Made by a program: the position numbers and the translations under genes. A model generated the notes under the pieces. The model was given only the letters and a program-made list of their open reading frames with translations. It ran no database searches and was not told the DNA's origin. DNA of 64,000 nt from Cantharellus purpuraceus (Eukaryota; Basidiomycota; Agaricomycetes; Cantharellales; Hydnaceae): NCBI GenBank assembly GCA_025174535.1, contig JALBUN010000023.1, forward strand, positions 1,860,001-1,924,000, given 5' to 3'. Below, piece by piece: positions 28,901 to 44,856 of the stretch; position 1 is the stretch's first letter; each line of letters opens with the position of its first letter.

Positions 28901-29927
28901 GGCAGAGCCTTATAATTCCTTTTGCATTTATGATCCACACCCATCGAGACAATGTCATCGACGTTCTCGAATCATTTAATGTCGATGGCGTGGATCCACC
29001 GCAGACAGGGCTTGCGCTATTAATCGCAACATGGTCGGAGAATGCAGAGGCATTCCTGGGCCTATGGTCCCAACGAATTAGGTACGGTTCCATGTGAATG
29101 TTCCGAGATTTTTATTCAACAAATGAGCACAGTAATCTGGGTTTATGTTCGCTATTTCTTTCGGAACGGTCAATTTTGCAAAACATACAGGTAAAGGGCG
29201 ATATGATCATCAAACCTCAGACTTCTGACAGTACGTTGTAACCCCCTTCAAGTCATCCACTTATTAAAGGTCTAATCGTCGGTAGTGATAATGACTCGCT
29301 CGCGCACGAAACAAAGTGAGCGTTGCTAGTTTAGTGTTTCTTATACCCACTCACATGCCGACATTGTAGCCCCTCATGAGTTCGAAATGATCCCATTTCC
29401 CGTCAAAGTAATCAAGCTTTTGTTACATGACTTGCATGCCGGCGGAGATGCGGCAGCTATCACTGCTCGGAACGGGGAAATAGATTCGGATGATGGGGTG
29501 GGTTTATTTGATGCTTGCGCCAGTCTTTGAACAAACTACCCCTTCGACAGGACTCGGAATGGGCAGACTCCGATGAAGGGGGTGAAAAGCTTATTCAAGG
29601 CCTGAAGCAAGAGGAGTTTGCATATCTTTCAGATATTTTAGGCAGCAAGACCGCTCACTTTGATGAAGACGAGAATGGCCTTGACGGTGGCCTCGACGAC
29701 GAGGACTTAAAGCAGGATCCTGTGTCGACAATGGATATGAATGTATGACAGGTTCCCCTCCTTCACTGGATGATCCAATACTTTGACTTTCTGCTCATGC
29801 ACAGGCTCACCTAATCTCGTTTTTGCAAGATTGTGCTCGGCGAAATGTGAATGGCTTTCATGTCATTGTAGATCGACTGAACGCCGAGGAAATGCTTGTC
29901 GTGCGGAGAGCGGTTGGGGTCAATTAG
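25960..29927 (+). CDS. KAP114: Importin-9 / Kap114-like karyopherin beta
   Basis: A nuclear import receptor gene with many short introns. It starts MDAELHNCLAETLNPDPNVR, the usual importin-beta N-terminal helix, and a later exon gives SSQDVDIAMRQMSL. HEAT-type helices follow: SDTSSKVRSAAANVLALIAN, then LLALLSSPSSDVVHGAMQVF, then LLPTLMTIIGNPQHHSAPTR. Near the end is an acidic exon (DSEWADSDEGGEKLIQGL, then FDEDENGLDGGLDDEDLK) and a final exon ISFLQDCARRNVNGFHVIVD ending VGVN. The acidic insertion and short C-terminal repeat are typical of importin-9/Kap114, which carries histones H2A-H2B and TBP in known cases. Exon edges between 28100 and 29400 are approximate. Confidence 0.88.
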
Positions 29928-30195
29928 CAGCACAAAAGTAGAACACTTTAGATTCAGCAGGATTAATCGGCTTGGTACAAGTTCTCACGGAGGTTTATAA
30001 CAAGGATAATGCCAACTTGGACCTCGTTCTGCTAGGCTGGACATGTAATACAATGACAGGAATACAAGTAGTATAGTGACCGTCCATAGGAACATTTGTC
30101 CTACAGGACGACGGGATTAAGTCGTGCAACAACTAGGAAAAGTCGGGATTTCCTTTGACTCACTTTCCTGACAATATTCGACAACCGTGACAAAA

Positions 30196-30651
30196 TCACT
30201 TCTTGGTAGACTTCTCTGGAGTAGGATCTGGCGGCACACCCCACTCCGGGAGTCCTTCTGGACGTGGTATTCTGATGGATTCCCAATCCTCATTGCCTTT
30301 GGCTCGCAATTTCTAAAGCAGCTGTGATAAGGTCTTTAACCTCGAATAAAACCGATCACCCACGAAGTACTCTTCTCGAAGATCAATCTTCTTACGGTTC
30401 TTCTTCAGCTTCAGCTGCTCCTCTGCTGAAACCTTAAGCAATCATTTTAAAGGGTGTGGAAACAAAAAGACTCTTATTCTATGCCTTACCTCGTGCACTC
30501 TTCTAGCCTGCAGTTCATACCGTGTTTGAGTGAGCTGTTGCAATCCAAAAGACGCGGCAACTATCAAGAGTACAAATGGAATACCCAACCACGAAGGATG
30601 TTTGCGGATCGTGTGAAAAGCTTTATGCGGCTTGTGTGAAAATATTGACAT
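30196..30651 (-). CDS. COX16: Cytochrome c oxidase assembly protein COX16
   Basis: Three exons. The first has MSIFSHKPHKAFHTIRKHPS, then one transmembrane helix (WLGIPFVLLIVAASFGL) and the family signature QQLTQTRYELQ. The second gives EEQLKLKKNRKKIDLREEYF. The third gives GNEDWESIRIPRPEG and ends EKSTKK. Spliced length is about 115-120 residues, as in other fungi. COX16 is a small inner-membrane protein of mitochondria needed for copper loading and assembly of COX1/COX2. It is convergent with the importin gene, with about 270 bp between the stops. Confidence 0.88.
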
Positions 30652-32610
<1,959 letters not shown>

Positions 32611-33722
32611 CACTTCTCATATAAAGCTGGCCGGCTGTCAGCATTCATAGAACCGTTTGATCTTCTAGACAGCAGAGGCGTAGCAATATGTGGCAGTGTG
32701 TATGCATGTTTCCAGTTGACTTGAAATAGCATGTTGACTCATTGCTCTTTCCACTCCCTAATAATTACTCCTACTTCAGGAGAGCACAATCAACTTTGCC
32801 ACCTCTCAACCCCAAACATACAGTTTATTGCACTTCCTGCCTTGACCCACCTTCCCCTGCACCCTGCACCTGAATCCGACTGCTCCTTCCTAGAGAGTCG
32901 GGGCAGCACTGAGGCAGCTGCCGTTGCTGGCATAGCGTTTCATTGCAAGGACCTGATAATATTGGGTCCACAGAGCCAGCGGTCGGGTCCTTTTAATCTT
33001 CACTGAGTCTGTCCAGCTGGCCAGGTCTGTCGATTCCTTGCCCGAACTTACATAGAATTCCTGTAACCAAGTTTGTGCAAGCCACCTAAACACATGCAGG
33101 ATGGGAGAAGGATAACCAAATAACTTGATTAGAAGTTGGTGCTGTGCTTGTGTAACCCACAATTGATTGCGATGCCCCAGCGCCCCATATAGCGCATGAA
33201 GGTGAACTGCATTGCAACATGTGCTCGAAAGCGCCATACCCGGGCTCATCCGGAACACATGCCTGTTCGCCTAGCAAGCAGCCTTGATTGACAACAACAG
33301 CATTGGCTTCATATGTCTGCTGCTACGAGGCAGAGCCCGTCAATGCGGATTCCTTTAGACCTGTCATGATAAATGTTGTAACTGCCAGAAGGCTGAGGAA
33401 AGCGCCAAAGATTGATAATGGCATTGCATGCCAGGCGCGCGTCACTGGCCATCGAGGGCAAGCTCTCTCCAGATCGTGTATTTATGAAATGGTGGAGGGC
33501 TAATTGGAGAGCATCCCCTGCCCTACCTTTCACCTTTTAGACATGGCTCCCCGAAGACAGGTCCAACAGGTGCGCTGGCTCCCGAAAGTTCCCACAACTC
33601 ATCATCGCTGATACTGGTTTCTGACGCTGTGGCCAACCCCCTCTCACCTATTCGCTTCCTCTGTTTATGCATCTGCCTTCCATATCCTATCAATTGTTAT
33701 AAATTCGCAATCTAAATCCTCT
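32611..33722. other. Intergenic region, about 1.1 kb
   Basis: Only short, unconvincing frames on both strands; no homology, repeat or RNA gene seen. It would hold the 3' end of the synthetase mRNA and the promoter of the cytochrome b561-type gene. Confidence 0.5.
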
Positions 33723-34868
33723 ATGATGGTGAATTTCCCTGGGTCCCAGGCTCCTGAAACTGAAGGCCTCCTCAGCGAGAACATAGCACACGCAGGTTCA
33801 TCCCATCGCGAGGAGCCAGAGTTTGAGCAACAAGATACATATATAGCTATGGGACTCACCAGTCAAGACGCCGCAGAGGACGGAGTATTGGAGCTAACCT
33901 CATCGAAAGACCCCAACCACATGCAAATATCGAAGGCAGAGGGGCGTCAGGGGGATACTGTTGGCTTGGGATTGGTCGCTGGAGGTGCCACGGTATGGCC
34001 TGTGGGCAGTCCCCTTGGCAAGAAATTGACTTCGAATGCACCCCTAGCTCCTCGTTGTATTGACATGGGCCGCAGTGCTGGGAAATGATCCAAAAACCCT
34101 CGGCCTTTTTGCGTACCATCCGCCTCTGCAGTCACTTTCTATTGCGCTGTTAGCCTTTGGTGTGTAACATGTCGGTAGTTAGTGTATGATACCTTACGCT
34201 TCCTCAGGTGTTCTTACTCTTCAGCCGACAATGAGTCCCACAACAAAGAAAGCAGGGCTTCTCAAGCATCAGCTCATCATTCTTGGGTTGGCACTCCCAT
34301 TTATTTGCGCCGGGGGACTTATTATCATCTGGAATAAAACTATTCACGAAGCCCCGCATTTCACTACATGGCACGGAACATTTGGAATAATTGCCATAGT
34401 ATGCATGGTGCGTCCGCGAGTCGTGTAATATTACTAGGTTGAGAGTTAATGCGCATACTATCCCAAAGTTCATTCAAACGGCGCTTGGTGCAGGAAGTGT
34501 GTGGTTTGGTGGTGCTGCATTCGGTGGAGGAGCAAAAGCCAAAAGCGTGTGGAAATATCACCGGTCGGCCGCCTGTCTTCCTATGCATTGATCCCTGTTG
34601 ATCTCGGCTGACTGTTGATTTGATCAGACTGTCCGGTTACGTGCTGTTTCCACTCCTCTTGATGACTGCAGTCATTGGTGGCGGATTCTCTCAGTGGATG
34701 ATGGAAAGTACATCGCAAGTGACACGCATCTTCGGGTACGCGGTCGCTCCGATTGTAAGTGTGTCGCATGTACTCGGGTTGATCTGTGGGACGCTGACTC
34801 GTCATTGCGGATAGGCTATACTTATTGGGCTATGGAGCCGTGCGAGACTGTCAAAGATGAAATTCTAG
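33723..34868 (+). CDS. Cytochrome b561-type transmembrane protein
   Basis: A cytosolic N-terminus of about 85 residues (MMVNFPGSQAPETEGLLSEN) leads across an intron into the first membrane helix (TLLVVLTWAAVLGND). A second segment gives FAYHPPLQSLSIALLAFG and, after an intron, VLTLQPT. Later helices are HQLIILGLALPFICAGGLII, WHGTFGIIAIVCM, GYVLFPLLLMTAVIGGG and, in the last exon, APIAILIGLW. The spaced histidines (YHPPLQS, KHQ, WHGTFG, KYHRLSGY) match the haem ligands of the b561 core, which moves electrons across a membrane, usually from ascorbate or similar donors. No DOMON domain is attached. Substrate unknown. Confidence 0.82.
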
Positions 34869-35197
34869 AATGATAGACACAAATAATGTAGTACTGATGA
34901 AATTTGCTGTGCTTGGCAACTTGTTTAGATTTTGATGTGGAATCGCACACGCGCTGGATAAGGGAAACTTTTGGTCCCGCGAGCCTTCGACGCCACATCC
35001 AAGCTATTCCGTCGGGCATTTAGGACGCTGTGTAACCGCAGCTATATATGATGGTCAAATATTCGCAGTAGCGTCTTGGTGGTCGTCCGGAATTTGCCGC
35101 TGTACAGTCAACAAGCGACCGTAATGATAGTATATGTTCCTTGACGCGCAAATTTGCTTTCCTTCCTTTAAATCTGCTTCTGACCACCATCATCCGC
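34869..35197. other. Intergenic region upstream of the OPT gene
   Basis: About 330 bp with no supported frame; probably the 3' end of the b561-type gene and the promoter of the transporter gene. Confidence 0.5.
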
Positions 35198-38100
35198 ATG
35201 GCCGCCTCCCCTGTACTCCCTCACAGTCCGCGTCCTCCCACCTGTCCCAATACACGTGCCAGCTCTTCTATCGGACACGGTACACGTCCTCTTTCCCGCC
35301 AGCCGAGCTCAAATATTCCGACCCAACATCAACGACGTCCAGACAGCAGCGGTTACGGCCAGGGGCCGACGTCTCGATTCTATAGAGATGAGGATGTGTA
35401 CTCTCAGGACTTCTCGGACACCTCGAGCGATGCCGAGGGGGTATTTGCATTCGGCCCTCCGAACACGACCGAGCGGCAACCTGCTCCAGAACACCTTCAG
35501 AACGAGAGCCGACTGCTGACGTCTCTGCACCATTCCTCCCCTTATTCTGAAGATGCGCACACGCTGGTCGAGACTCCTGTACCTCTGGCTGCTGTTCTGG
35601 CTGGTCCAAGTCGTCTTAATTCCCAGGATCCAGTCGATCCTTGCATTGGGCAGTACAAGCATACAGTTCAACATACTGTTATACCATCTCGCCCTTCAAG
35701 CAGAGGTAGTCATCGTAAGACAAACAGCGACGTACGCATCGCCTTTTCAGACTCTGTTATTATAAGTGAGAAGGAAGTTGCAAAGAGCGTTATGACGGAG
35801 GCAAGTGAGAGTGTCATAGGTTTCGAGTTTGACGATTCAGGGAGCAGGGATGGCTCTAAAGAGTGCGTTGCTACATTTTCGGCAAGCTCCTTTTCGTTAA
35901 CGGTGCTGCAGATGTGACATAGACATAGTTTGGACTGATCCAACAGAGAACTGTAAGCTTCTGGATTCACTGTCAACCTTACTTGAACCAACTCAGCTTT
36001 TCCTCAAGCACCATATCCTGAAGTCCGCGCCAGCGTCTCCAACATCGATGAGCCATCGATGCCTGTGTTAACATTCCGGATGTGGACAATCGGGCTCACT
36101 CTCTGCGCAGTATCTGCCGGCTTGAACACCTTTTTCAATTTTCGCTTCCCGGCCCCATATATCGTCCCTCTTGTACTCTTATTGATTTCTTATCCGATTG
36201 GCAAGCTTGCAGCATACATTCTCCCTATTACTAGATACCGTCTTCCGGTCTGGCTAGGCTCCCATGAGGTCAGTTTCAATCCTGGTCCTTGGAACATCAA
36301 AGAAGTGCGTGGTTACGGTGTCAAACAACTTTTCGTTAATTCACTCCAACTACCTGCAGCATGTTTGCGTGTTTTTGATGGCAAACGTCTCCGTGAACCC
36401 AGCGTACGCAATGAACACGATCGTTGTGTCAGAGCTGTTTTACGATGTTAAACTTGGACTTGGGTACGCCACTAGAGTATTTCGGATAACTGTACTGTCA
36501 TCTAGAAACCATGTCTGTCTTTTGTGCAGTTTCAATCTAACACTAGTCCTCGCTACGCAACTTACGGGGTTTGGCATTGCTGGCCTCGCAAGACGGTTCC
36601 TCGTATGGCCGGCGAGTATGGTTTGGCCACAGAATCTCGTCGCATGTACGCTTTTGAACACGCTTCACGCTGAGGAGGATGGTCAGAGCGGTGGGATCAC
36701 TCGCTACAAGTTTTTCATGATTGCAGCTGTGACAGCGTTTTTTTATTATTTTCTGCCGGGTGCGTCTTTCAATCTTTCGGTCAAGTCGAGCCCCACGAAT
36801 GAATGCGTCATCCTCACCTCCAGGCTTCCTGTTCCAGGCGCTCTCCATGTTCAGCTATGTTTGCTGGATGGCGCCGAACAACGTCGTTGTGAACCAGCTC
36901 TTCGGCGTGCGCTCGGGATTAGGATTTGGTGTCTTAACATTTGATTGGAGTCAGATCAGTTTCATTGGCAGTCCACTCATGGTACCTTGGTGGGCCCAGG
37001 TTCATGTAATTATTGGTTTTATCCTTTTCTATTGGGCAAGTGTTTTCCTCAGGGTTTAGCTCTCATATTCAATTTGAACTCTTACACTTTAGATCGTTGC
37101 CCCACTACTTTATTATAAAAACGTTTGTTCATTCATCTCATCATGACTTGCTGTGACAGGCTTATTGGCAGTTTGTTAGGTTTGGAAGCTTGCGCACCTC
37201 CCCATGGCCTCCAACGACCCTTTTGATAACACAGGCAACCCGTACAACATCACACGTGTCATGACTGCCGAACATCATACGTTCAACATCACTGCTTACA
37301 ACGAGTATTCCCCGCTTTACCTTCCAGCAACGTACATCATAACATATCTCCTCGCATTTGCACTCTCGACGTGCGTGATAGTGCATACTGTCTTGTATCA
37401 TGGACGCGCTGTCGTGGATGGTATCATGCGTGTGCGTGTCGAGGAAGATGACATACACGCCAAGCTAATGCGGAACTACCCAGAGGGTAAGTCCGTGCTC
37501 TGAGTGGACCACTCGTGATCCTACGCAAATCCACAGTTCCTGACTGGTGGTATGCCACGTGCTTGGCATTCTTCTTTTCTGTGGCGGTCCTCGCAGTTAA
37601 AGTAAGGTGGATCATCGATTATGGAGGTTTCAACGTACCTATATGAATGTGTAGATCTGGCCAACGGGGACCCCCGTCTGGATGCTGGTTCTGGCAGTCC
37701 TTCTGCCAGTAATCTATGTACTGCCCTCGGGTTTCATCTATGCTGTTACTGGTCAAACGGTGATAGATTTCTTGCGATGTCGATTGTCAGTATTCTAAAT
37801 ATCGATCACAGATTTCCCTGAACCTTCTTGGAGAGATGATTCCAGGTAGTTAACGTGATCGCTATCTGCGCTCTCAACTGACGTGGGTGCCCAGGGACAT
37901 TGCTTCCTGGTAATCCTCTGGCAAAGTAAGATTAACAGACATTGGTTATATGTGCGGAGCCCTAAGTCCATTAATATCGTTTCTCTGATGTAGCATGGTA
38001 AGTATGATATTCGTATTCCAGCAACTTTATTCTTACGTCATGATTCTCACAGATCTTCAAGGCATACTCTGTCCAATCTTTATCCGAGGCATTATCTTTC

Positions 38101-39159
38101 GTGCAGGATCTCAAGCTTGGCCATTATATAAAGACTCCGCCTCGTGCTAGCTTCATTGGTTCGTAGGATGGTGTCCATCCCTTCGCTATCAAAAAGTTTT
38201 AACGTAGCGCTTTGTAGTCCAGTTGGTTGCAACCATATTAGCAGGTTTTGTTCAAGTAGGAGTTAAGGAGTGGTTGTTCGCGAACGTCCACGACCTCTGT
38301 TCCCCAACCCAGAAAGACCTGCTAACCTGTCCACATAACGAGGTGCGATGGATTGCACTGATGGTTAACGTCAAAGTTGACCTATTACACTAGGTTTATT
38401 TCACGGCCAGTGCTGTTTGGTATGCACTCTGCCCTTTGCCCCCCCCCAACACTGAATGTGATGTCCTGCTTCTTTGTTTTCACAGGGGCCTGATCGGTCC
38501 CAGGCGTCAATTCGGAAAGAACTCAATCTATGGCCCTGAACTGTACGCGTTACTCTTCGGCGCTCTCATTCCCGTGCCATTTTGGCTCTGGCGGCGCCGA
38601 TTCTCAGACAGTCGACTGCCGCACATCAACATACCTGTTCTCCTTAATGGTCCCTCATTTATTCCTCCGGGTATATTCATTGTTACCTCATTCATGATAT
38701 GTTGGTGATCAACCGCTATTGCATAGCCACCGGCATCAATTATTCGTCGTGGTTTGCGGTCGGACTTGTGTTCCAGTATGTCATACGAACACGGCATTTT
38801 ACTTGGTGGTCCAAGTTCAATTATGTGAGCTAGCTATTGTTTGCACTACTGTATCTTATGCACGATCACAGGTATTATCAGCTGCCTTAGATTCTGGCAA
38901 GTAGTACATAACCTACATTTTCGCTAATTATATTGACGATTGTGCTTGTTAGGTACTGTTCTGTCCATCTGCGCCGTGTTCCTGTTCCTGCAAGTGAGTC
39001 ACCAAACCATTCCTATTCCCCAGTGCTTGCTAAGTTCCGGGTCAGTTTCCTGCTGGAGGTGTGACCTTGAATTGGATTGGAAACACAATTTTTACACGCA
39101 CCGCCGACTGGAAAGTGCTGCCACTCATAACGCCCAGTGTTCCATCAGAACCGTTCTAA
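35198..39159 (+). CDS. Oligopeptide transporter (OPT family)
   Basis: A proton-coupled importer of small peptides in the plasma or vacuolar membrane. A long polar N-terminus (MAASPVLPHSPRPPTC..., acidic DVYSQDFSDTSSDAEG) precedes the signature PYPEVRASVSNIDEPSMPVL. Membrane segments and motifs follow across many short introns: TIGLTLCAVSAGLNTFFNFR, SFNPGPWNIKEHV (the family NPG motif), NPAYAMNTIV, LTGFGIAGLARRFLVWP, YYFLPGFLFQALSMFSYVCW, NQLFGVRSGLGFGVLTFDWS, YSPLYLPATYIITYLLAF, VPDWWYATCLAFFFSVAVLA, VQLVATILAGFVQVGVKEW, VWGLIGPRRQFGKNSIY, and a C-terminal WKVLPLITPSVPSEPF. All expected blocks are present. Exon borders at the 37.5-38.5 kb stretch are approximate. Confidence 0.92.
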
Positions 39160-39356
39160 TCCTGTCATTATTTGGGTCTTGTCTTTTTTCATGCATTCTT
39201 TTTGCTGCATTATTGTCATCATTGCATAGACATTCGATTTGTTGTGTTCATCATCAAAACAAGCTAGGCGTGGCATAAATTACTTGTAACTCGCTACATC
39301 AATGTACACTACTTATACGTGGAATGGCTGTGCACATAGGCCATCTCAGATTATAT

Positions 39357-42300
39357 CTATGTGGAAGGCGGTTCTGTATGCGAAGGGGAAATAACTTCGC
39401 CCAAGAAACCGGGTATAAATCTATCAATGCGTTCCTGCGTCGCCGCCCACATCGATTTTTGTCTTTCGTCACGAACATCTGGATCGGTTGGTGGTATCAA
39501 TATTTCGGAGGTGTTCATCACCAGCAAGACATTTTTTAGGGATTCTGGAATGGCCTCGTACTGTAGAAACATCTGAGCTTCACCCTGTCATCTAAATAGA
39601 CAATGACTTACTAATTGGTCTCGTCTATCAATGTTCATGAACCTATCGAGAAGGTCTAGGATTTGTATCCAGAGCACCCTGATGTCTGATTTGCTCTGCG
39701 AAAGGCGCATCTCAAAATGTAAAAACACTTTGCAAAGCAACGCCGATGCCCGTAAACGGGTCTCTGGCATGCCTTGGGGATCGCGTTGGAAAATGTCCGG
39801 TTTAAGCAATTCATCCAATAGCGGAAAGACCACCCGATTAAACGTCTCATCTACTTGTGCATGGCCATTATCACTAGCAGTAATATATCGCCCGAGGAGG
39901 ATCCGTTGAAGCTGGGACATGGCACTGTGACGAACGTCACGACTAGCGCTGGAGGACTGATGTCCAAGGGAAACCAGGAGTGGGAGGCTATATGTCCTCC
40001 ATGCTATAAAGGCAAATGAGTTCGAACTTTTGCTGATAACAAAATCTTGGGCCGTACCATGATTAGCAGAAACGGGAGCTATTTCTATAAGTCTGGGAAC
40101 AAATCGTTTTAATTCAGAGATGAGTTCAATGGCTGTCAGGCCTCGTTCAACGATGGGCTCCCTAAGCACGTAATGGTTGATGAGCTTTGTAGGCTACAAT
40201 AGCAGCGCGAAGGACGCACGGTGTGATGGCTGCACTACGTTTATCTTGTCTCTGCCCCTCCATAGTCGCACCAGCCGCAGAAGCAAAATCATCAAGCACA
40301 GCAAGGAGCCCTGTAAAATTGTCGGCGGTTACAGAGCCTTCTGGTGTGTCGGTGGCTAGTTTCTGGACCAAACCAAATGACAATTTGCTGGCCTCTGGAT
40401 GGGATAGGGTTCTTCGGATCAAAGAGAAAACAAGAGCCCACTCGGTCTGCGATCTGGCCACGTGTCTTTAGCTTAATTGTGTAAGAAGTCGTCATCCCGA
40501 TAGTACCGACCTGATGATATCTCGACAACGCTGCACAACTAAGACGAGTCCAGCTATTACTTGCTCTGCAACTGCATTAAGGACTTGGGGGGGCAGTCCG
40601 CCTAACGCATCCAACGCCACGTACAACTGGTCTCGCATCGGAGACTGCCAATTTAGTAAGTGCTTGCAATACACCAAATAATTAATGAAATTGACCTTCT
40701 CTGCAACGATGAGGCATAGACGCAGTAAACCCACGACAGCTCTTTCTATTAGTAACATGCTATGGCGCTCTGCTGGTGCTAACAGGCCAGATATGTGCTC
40801 AAACACCACCGGCCTGGGGTTTCAAGTCAACGATACCCATGCAGGCATGATGCAACTATGACGCACCAAACATCTTCTATATGTTGAGGAGTCTGACATG
40901 CTATACTGACCATCATCTCCAGCAGAAAGACAGATGCAGGGTCATATGGTAAGGGGACATCCAGAACATCGTCTTCGCGTCCCTGAGCGGACAAGACTAC
41001 CAAACGATCCGCCGCTCGGCGATCTGCAACTGTATGCAAAGCACGCAGAGAAGCTATCAAGGCACTCAGTTCCAAATCTCTGCACCATAATGCTTAGCGT
41101 TGCGACGAACAATTGAAAATGCACTCTTACACGATCTGACTGTATAGCTCGTCCAGTCTGCATGCTGTAATGCAATCAATTGTGCAAAGCGTGCTCTCCA
41201 CTTGTCCATCGGTTGCTTCTGGTATGGAAGGCTCTGAGCTTGAGCTATACGGTGTGAGAAGATATGATGATAAAGCAGACAGCAAACCACCATCGCCGCG
41301 AGATGGAGCGTGTGGGGACGGTTGACTTCCTTGGAGAGGAATCATAGAAACACCACCCAAAAAATCTTCCATTTGAAGCATGCGAATGGGTAAAAGGGCA
41401 TGGAGAAATAAGGTCTGAAACATATCAAATATCTGGCGGGGGCGTTTATAAAGGAAGGTTTGGTAGCAATGCTGCTTGGCATACCTGAGTCCAACCTTCT
41501 CGAATTGCATTACCGTTACCGTTGGCGATGGTGAAGAGAACAACAGCTGCGAGTTGGGCTCGAATGTTATTTCCGAATTTCACGGATAGGGATGAAACTG
41601 TGATATCTCGGCCTTCGACCGCTACCACAGGATGGTTCGGAACGGCGGTGTGCGTTGATTCCGAGAGCAAGGTTGTGACATGAGACAACGATTGCACAAT
41701 ATAGTCAAATACGTCGGGTAGTTGGAATGCGCCAGCCAGTGTCGCACATTGGCGGAAACCTGCAATTGCACGTTGAATGACGTAGTCGTCGTCGAACGTA
41801 GTGAAAGCGAAAGCGATAGCGCTTATCAAAGGCTTCCAAATCAAGGCAAACATTGCCTTATCGAAAAGAGACGTGTTACACATGACAAAGGTGCCTGGGA
41901 ATGACGTTAACGTGAGTCCAACTGAAAGACATAAATTCCGACCTGCATTACGGGCTCTTTGCAGGAGCTCTTTCCATGCATGATCGAAACCTACTTGACC
42001 CGTGTGCTCTTCTGGCATAACAATCTCCCGTTTGCCTATTGAATCGTACACAGTTTTCTATAGAAAACTGTCTCAGAATATGCCACATGAAAGAGAAGGC
42101 ATTCAAAAAGGAGCGTACTAAGTAATCTGGGTCGAAGTCTGAACCCGCGTTAACGCCTTTGAGGTTACGTTGATAATCTTCAAATGTCATGCGTTTCTGG
42201 AGGAGTATTAATATGCACCCTTGGTCAAGACATGGGTGACAGAGGGCATACCCGAACTTGCGGATTGTGCAGATCTGTATTGAGCATAATGACAGAATAA

Positions 42301-44856
42301 GCTAACACAAATACTGCGTCCTCGGAGTGGATACCCGCTACAACAAAGGGGGGAGCGGCTTAGATAGGCTTAGCTACATCAGCTGGGGACATGGCTAACC
42401 AGGTTCCGCGGCGAAATAACACTTGGCAAAGGTTTCTGTGATGCGTGCGATTTGTTGAGACTCTCCTGGTAAACGAAAAGCCTCCAGGAGGTCCCGCATT
42501 GCATCAGCGATGGTTTGCTATACATACAGGTAATCAGCGATAATTTAACATATCATGATAAACTCTTCACTTCTCTGAAATTAAATAGTTGAATGAAAGC
42601 GTCAAGGACATCACGGTTGTCAGGGCGAGAAAGGAAGTCTCCAAGAAGCTTCTTATCAAGTCGCGGGCATCTCTTTAAAAAGCGAGCGAGACTCCGAGCT
42701 TTGGAAGCACCATCTTCATCATCTCTAGGAATAAGACCGTTCTCCAGGAAAAACTGGATACCCTCTTTAGGTTTTGTGTTGAATCGGGTGGCCCCTGTTA
42801 AAATAAGTCGCTTCTGGGACTTCTGGCGTAGTAATTCTTCTGGTTGCAATGCATTCTGTGCAGAATATCAGTGATAAAGTACAGATATCTAGAGAATATA
42901 TTCACTTACCGTAGGCCATTCCTCTCTTAGCTGATTACGAATAAGCATGTCACATACTAACTGACAGTGTTAGCTCACCGTGCCTGCGCGAGCCGTCATG
43001 TGGTTGACAAAAGCTAACAGAAGATCAAGACACAGCAGCTGGGCTGATTGCTGCAGACGATCGAACCCAGCGATCGTTTGAGATGCATACACACCCTGTG
43101 TGTAAATGAACAATCAGACGCATGTACATTTGACTTCATATCACTTACTCGTGTCAAAAATGCAATCAACCGTTCAAAAAGATCTTCACAGTTCAGATCA
43201 GAATCATAGTTTGTCCATAGGTCGACCATAAAGCTCGGTGGGCTGGCAAGCGAACTTAGCATTTCTAACATCAGTTCCCTGGTTTCACCCTTAGCCGGTG
43301 TTACTGTCGGTCTTAGAGGAGGAGTCTGAGATTCCAGTTCGGAGTCACCATCCTCCAGCAGGCTAGGGTTAGGGGACACGGGATACGACGGACCCGAACC
43401 ACCTCTGGACGCGATTGCAAGTTGTGACTGAGGCTTTAAAAACACAGAGATATCGGGTGGAGCGAGGCGGTCGATAGTGAATGCAAGAAATAGTTCTTGC
43501 TGTAATTTGAGATGCGGCCGTAACGTATCGAAGAGAGTTGAAATGACACGAAGAGAGAGGTAGAGCACAGTGGGATTCTCGGAGCGTGCCAGTTGAAACA
43601 AGTACTTGCATCCATGATCAAATATGATGCTGGAGAGAGATGGGTAATTGCCGAAATATGTCCCGGATACCTCCAAAGCGACACTAAGGATTCGAAGTGA
43701 TATTATGCGTGTAGAGTCAGTGTGTTGCTGATCCATAGGATTTAACAAGTTGACTAAGACGCGCAGCAGTTCCGTTATGGACGGCAAGCCATACGGTGGT
43801 ACAGCTACGGCTATGAGCGAATGTAAGGCACTGGGAATGAATGAGATCATACGCACATTCTAGGATTGACAAACCCGTCACTTGTGCATCTGGGAAGTGC
43901 CCCTCTAGATTTCCCGGGGAGTCACCCTGTAGGGGTTCACTTGTAAGAACAATCCTATCCACCGAACTTGAAATGCTAGAAGTCTGGCCTGCCTGCAGCA
44001 TCATCTTCGTTTCAGTTTTAGACAACGTTCCTTCCAGAGGTGACACCTTGTCCTCTTCCCGTTTGAGGTTTAAGTTTTCTAACCGACAGAAAACTTGCCG
44101 CACCAAGGTGTGCATGTGCAACTCGGCAGACCGTCGCAAAATTTCTGTCGATGTATAAGGAGTAGGAAACATCTGAATGAGAAGCCACACTACCACTGGC
44201 TCTCATTTGACAGCATATAGTCAGCACCGTCTCTAACATTTCGCAAACTTCGATGTCGCCTAGCATGGTCCCCACACTGCCGCACATACACTCCCTGATA
44301 ACAGACATGATACGAAGGAGCACTACTTCATCTCCTGAAAAGTCACTGGCCTCGAATTTGCAATTCGCTACTGTGTTACTCAAGCTGGCAAGAGCAGGGC
44401 TAATGCCAACTGACGTCGGTTGGATGAGCCCAGAAACGAAGAATGTGTGCAAGGACATCAAAGCAGCTGAAGTGATTGGTCCAGTCGAAAGAGAAGATCG
44501 GATCAGTGCAAGGAAAGGCTTCAAAAGTTCCGTTAAAGGTAGTTGCATGATATCTGGCAAGCCAATGTTTGAATGTAGGCGAGTGTAGTATACAGCCTTG
44601 GCTCACTCTCTGTATCTCTGACTTCTCTCCTCAACTCCTCGAATCCTGCCATGAGGTCAACATCTTCCCGCTCGTGACTTTGACCTGTCGGGTCTGACAC
44701 GTTCGCTTGTCGTAGCCCCATACTACTTGCCAACGCTGTGTCGCGTGCAGAACGTAGGCGCGCAGAGGAGGCCCAACGCGAGTTCTTGCGCATAGATGAG
44801 GTTACCGATAGAATCTCATGTTCTATGAGGTGTTTTGGCGACACCACGATGTTCAT
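39357..44856 (-). CDS. GEA2: Gea/GBF1-type Arf guanine-nucleotide exchange factor (Sec7 domain)
   Basis: It activates Arf GTPases at the early Golgi to start COPI coat assembly. The start gives HLIEHEILSVTSSMRKNSRW, the conserved N-terminus of the DCB domain. The Sec7 domain, on the minus strand from about 42850 to 42080, reads GIQFFLENGLIPRD, RLDKKLLGDFLSRPDNRDVL, then EAFRLPGESQQIARITETFA with the glutamate finger in FRLPGE, then LAYSVIMLNTDLHNPQVR and MTFEDYQRNLKGVN. HDS-type helical regions continue to the stop at 39357. About a dozen or more short introns. Gea rather than Sec7/BIG type is inferred from the N-terminal block and overall length. Confidence 0.88.

Noticed and set aside
32890..33258. 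122-aa minus-strand frame in the spacer after the synthetase gene
   Set aside because: No recognisable motif, no splice-supported extension and an overlapping frame on the other strand; treated as chance.
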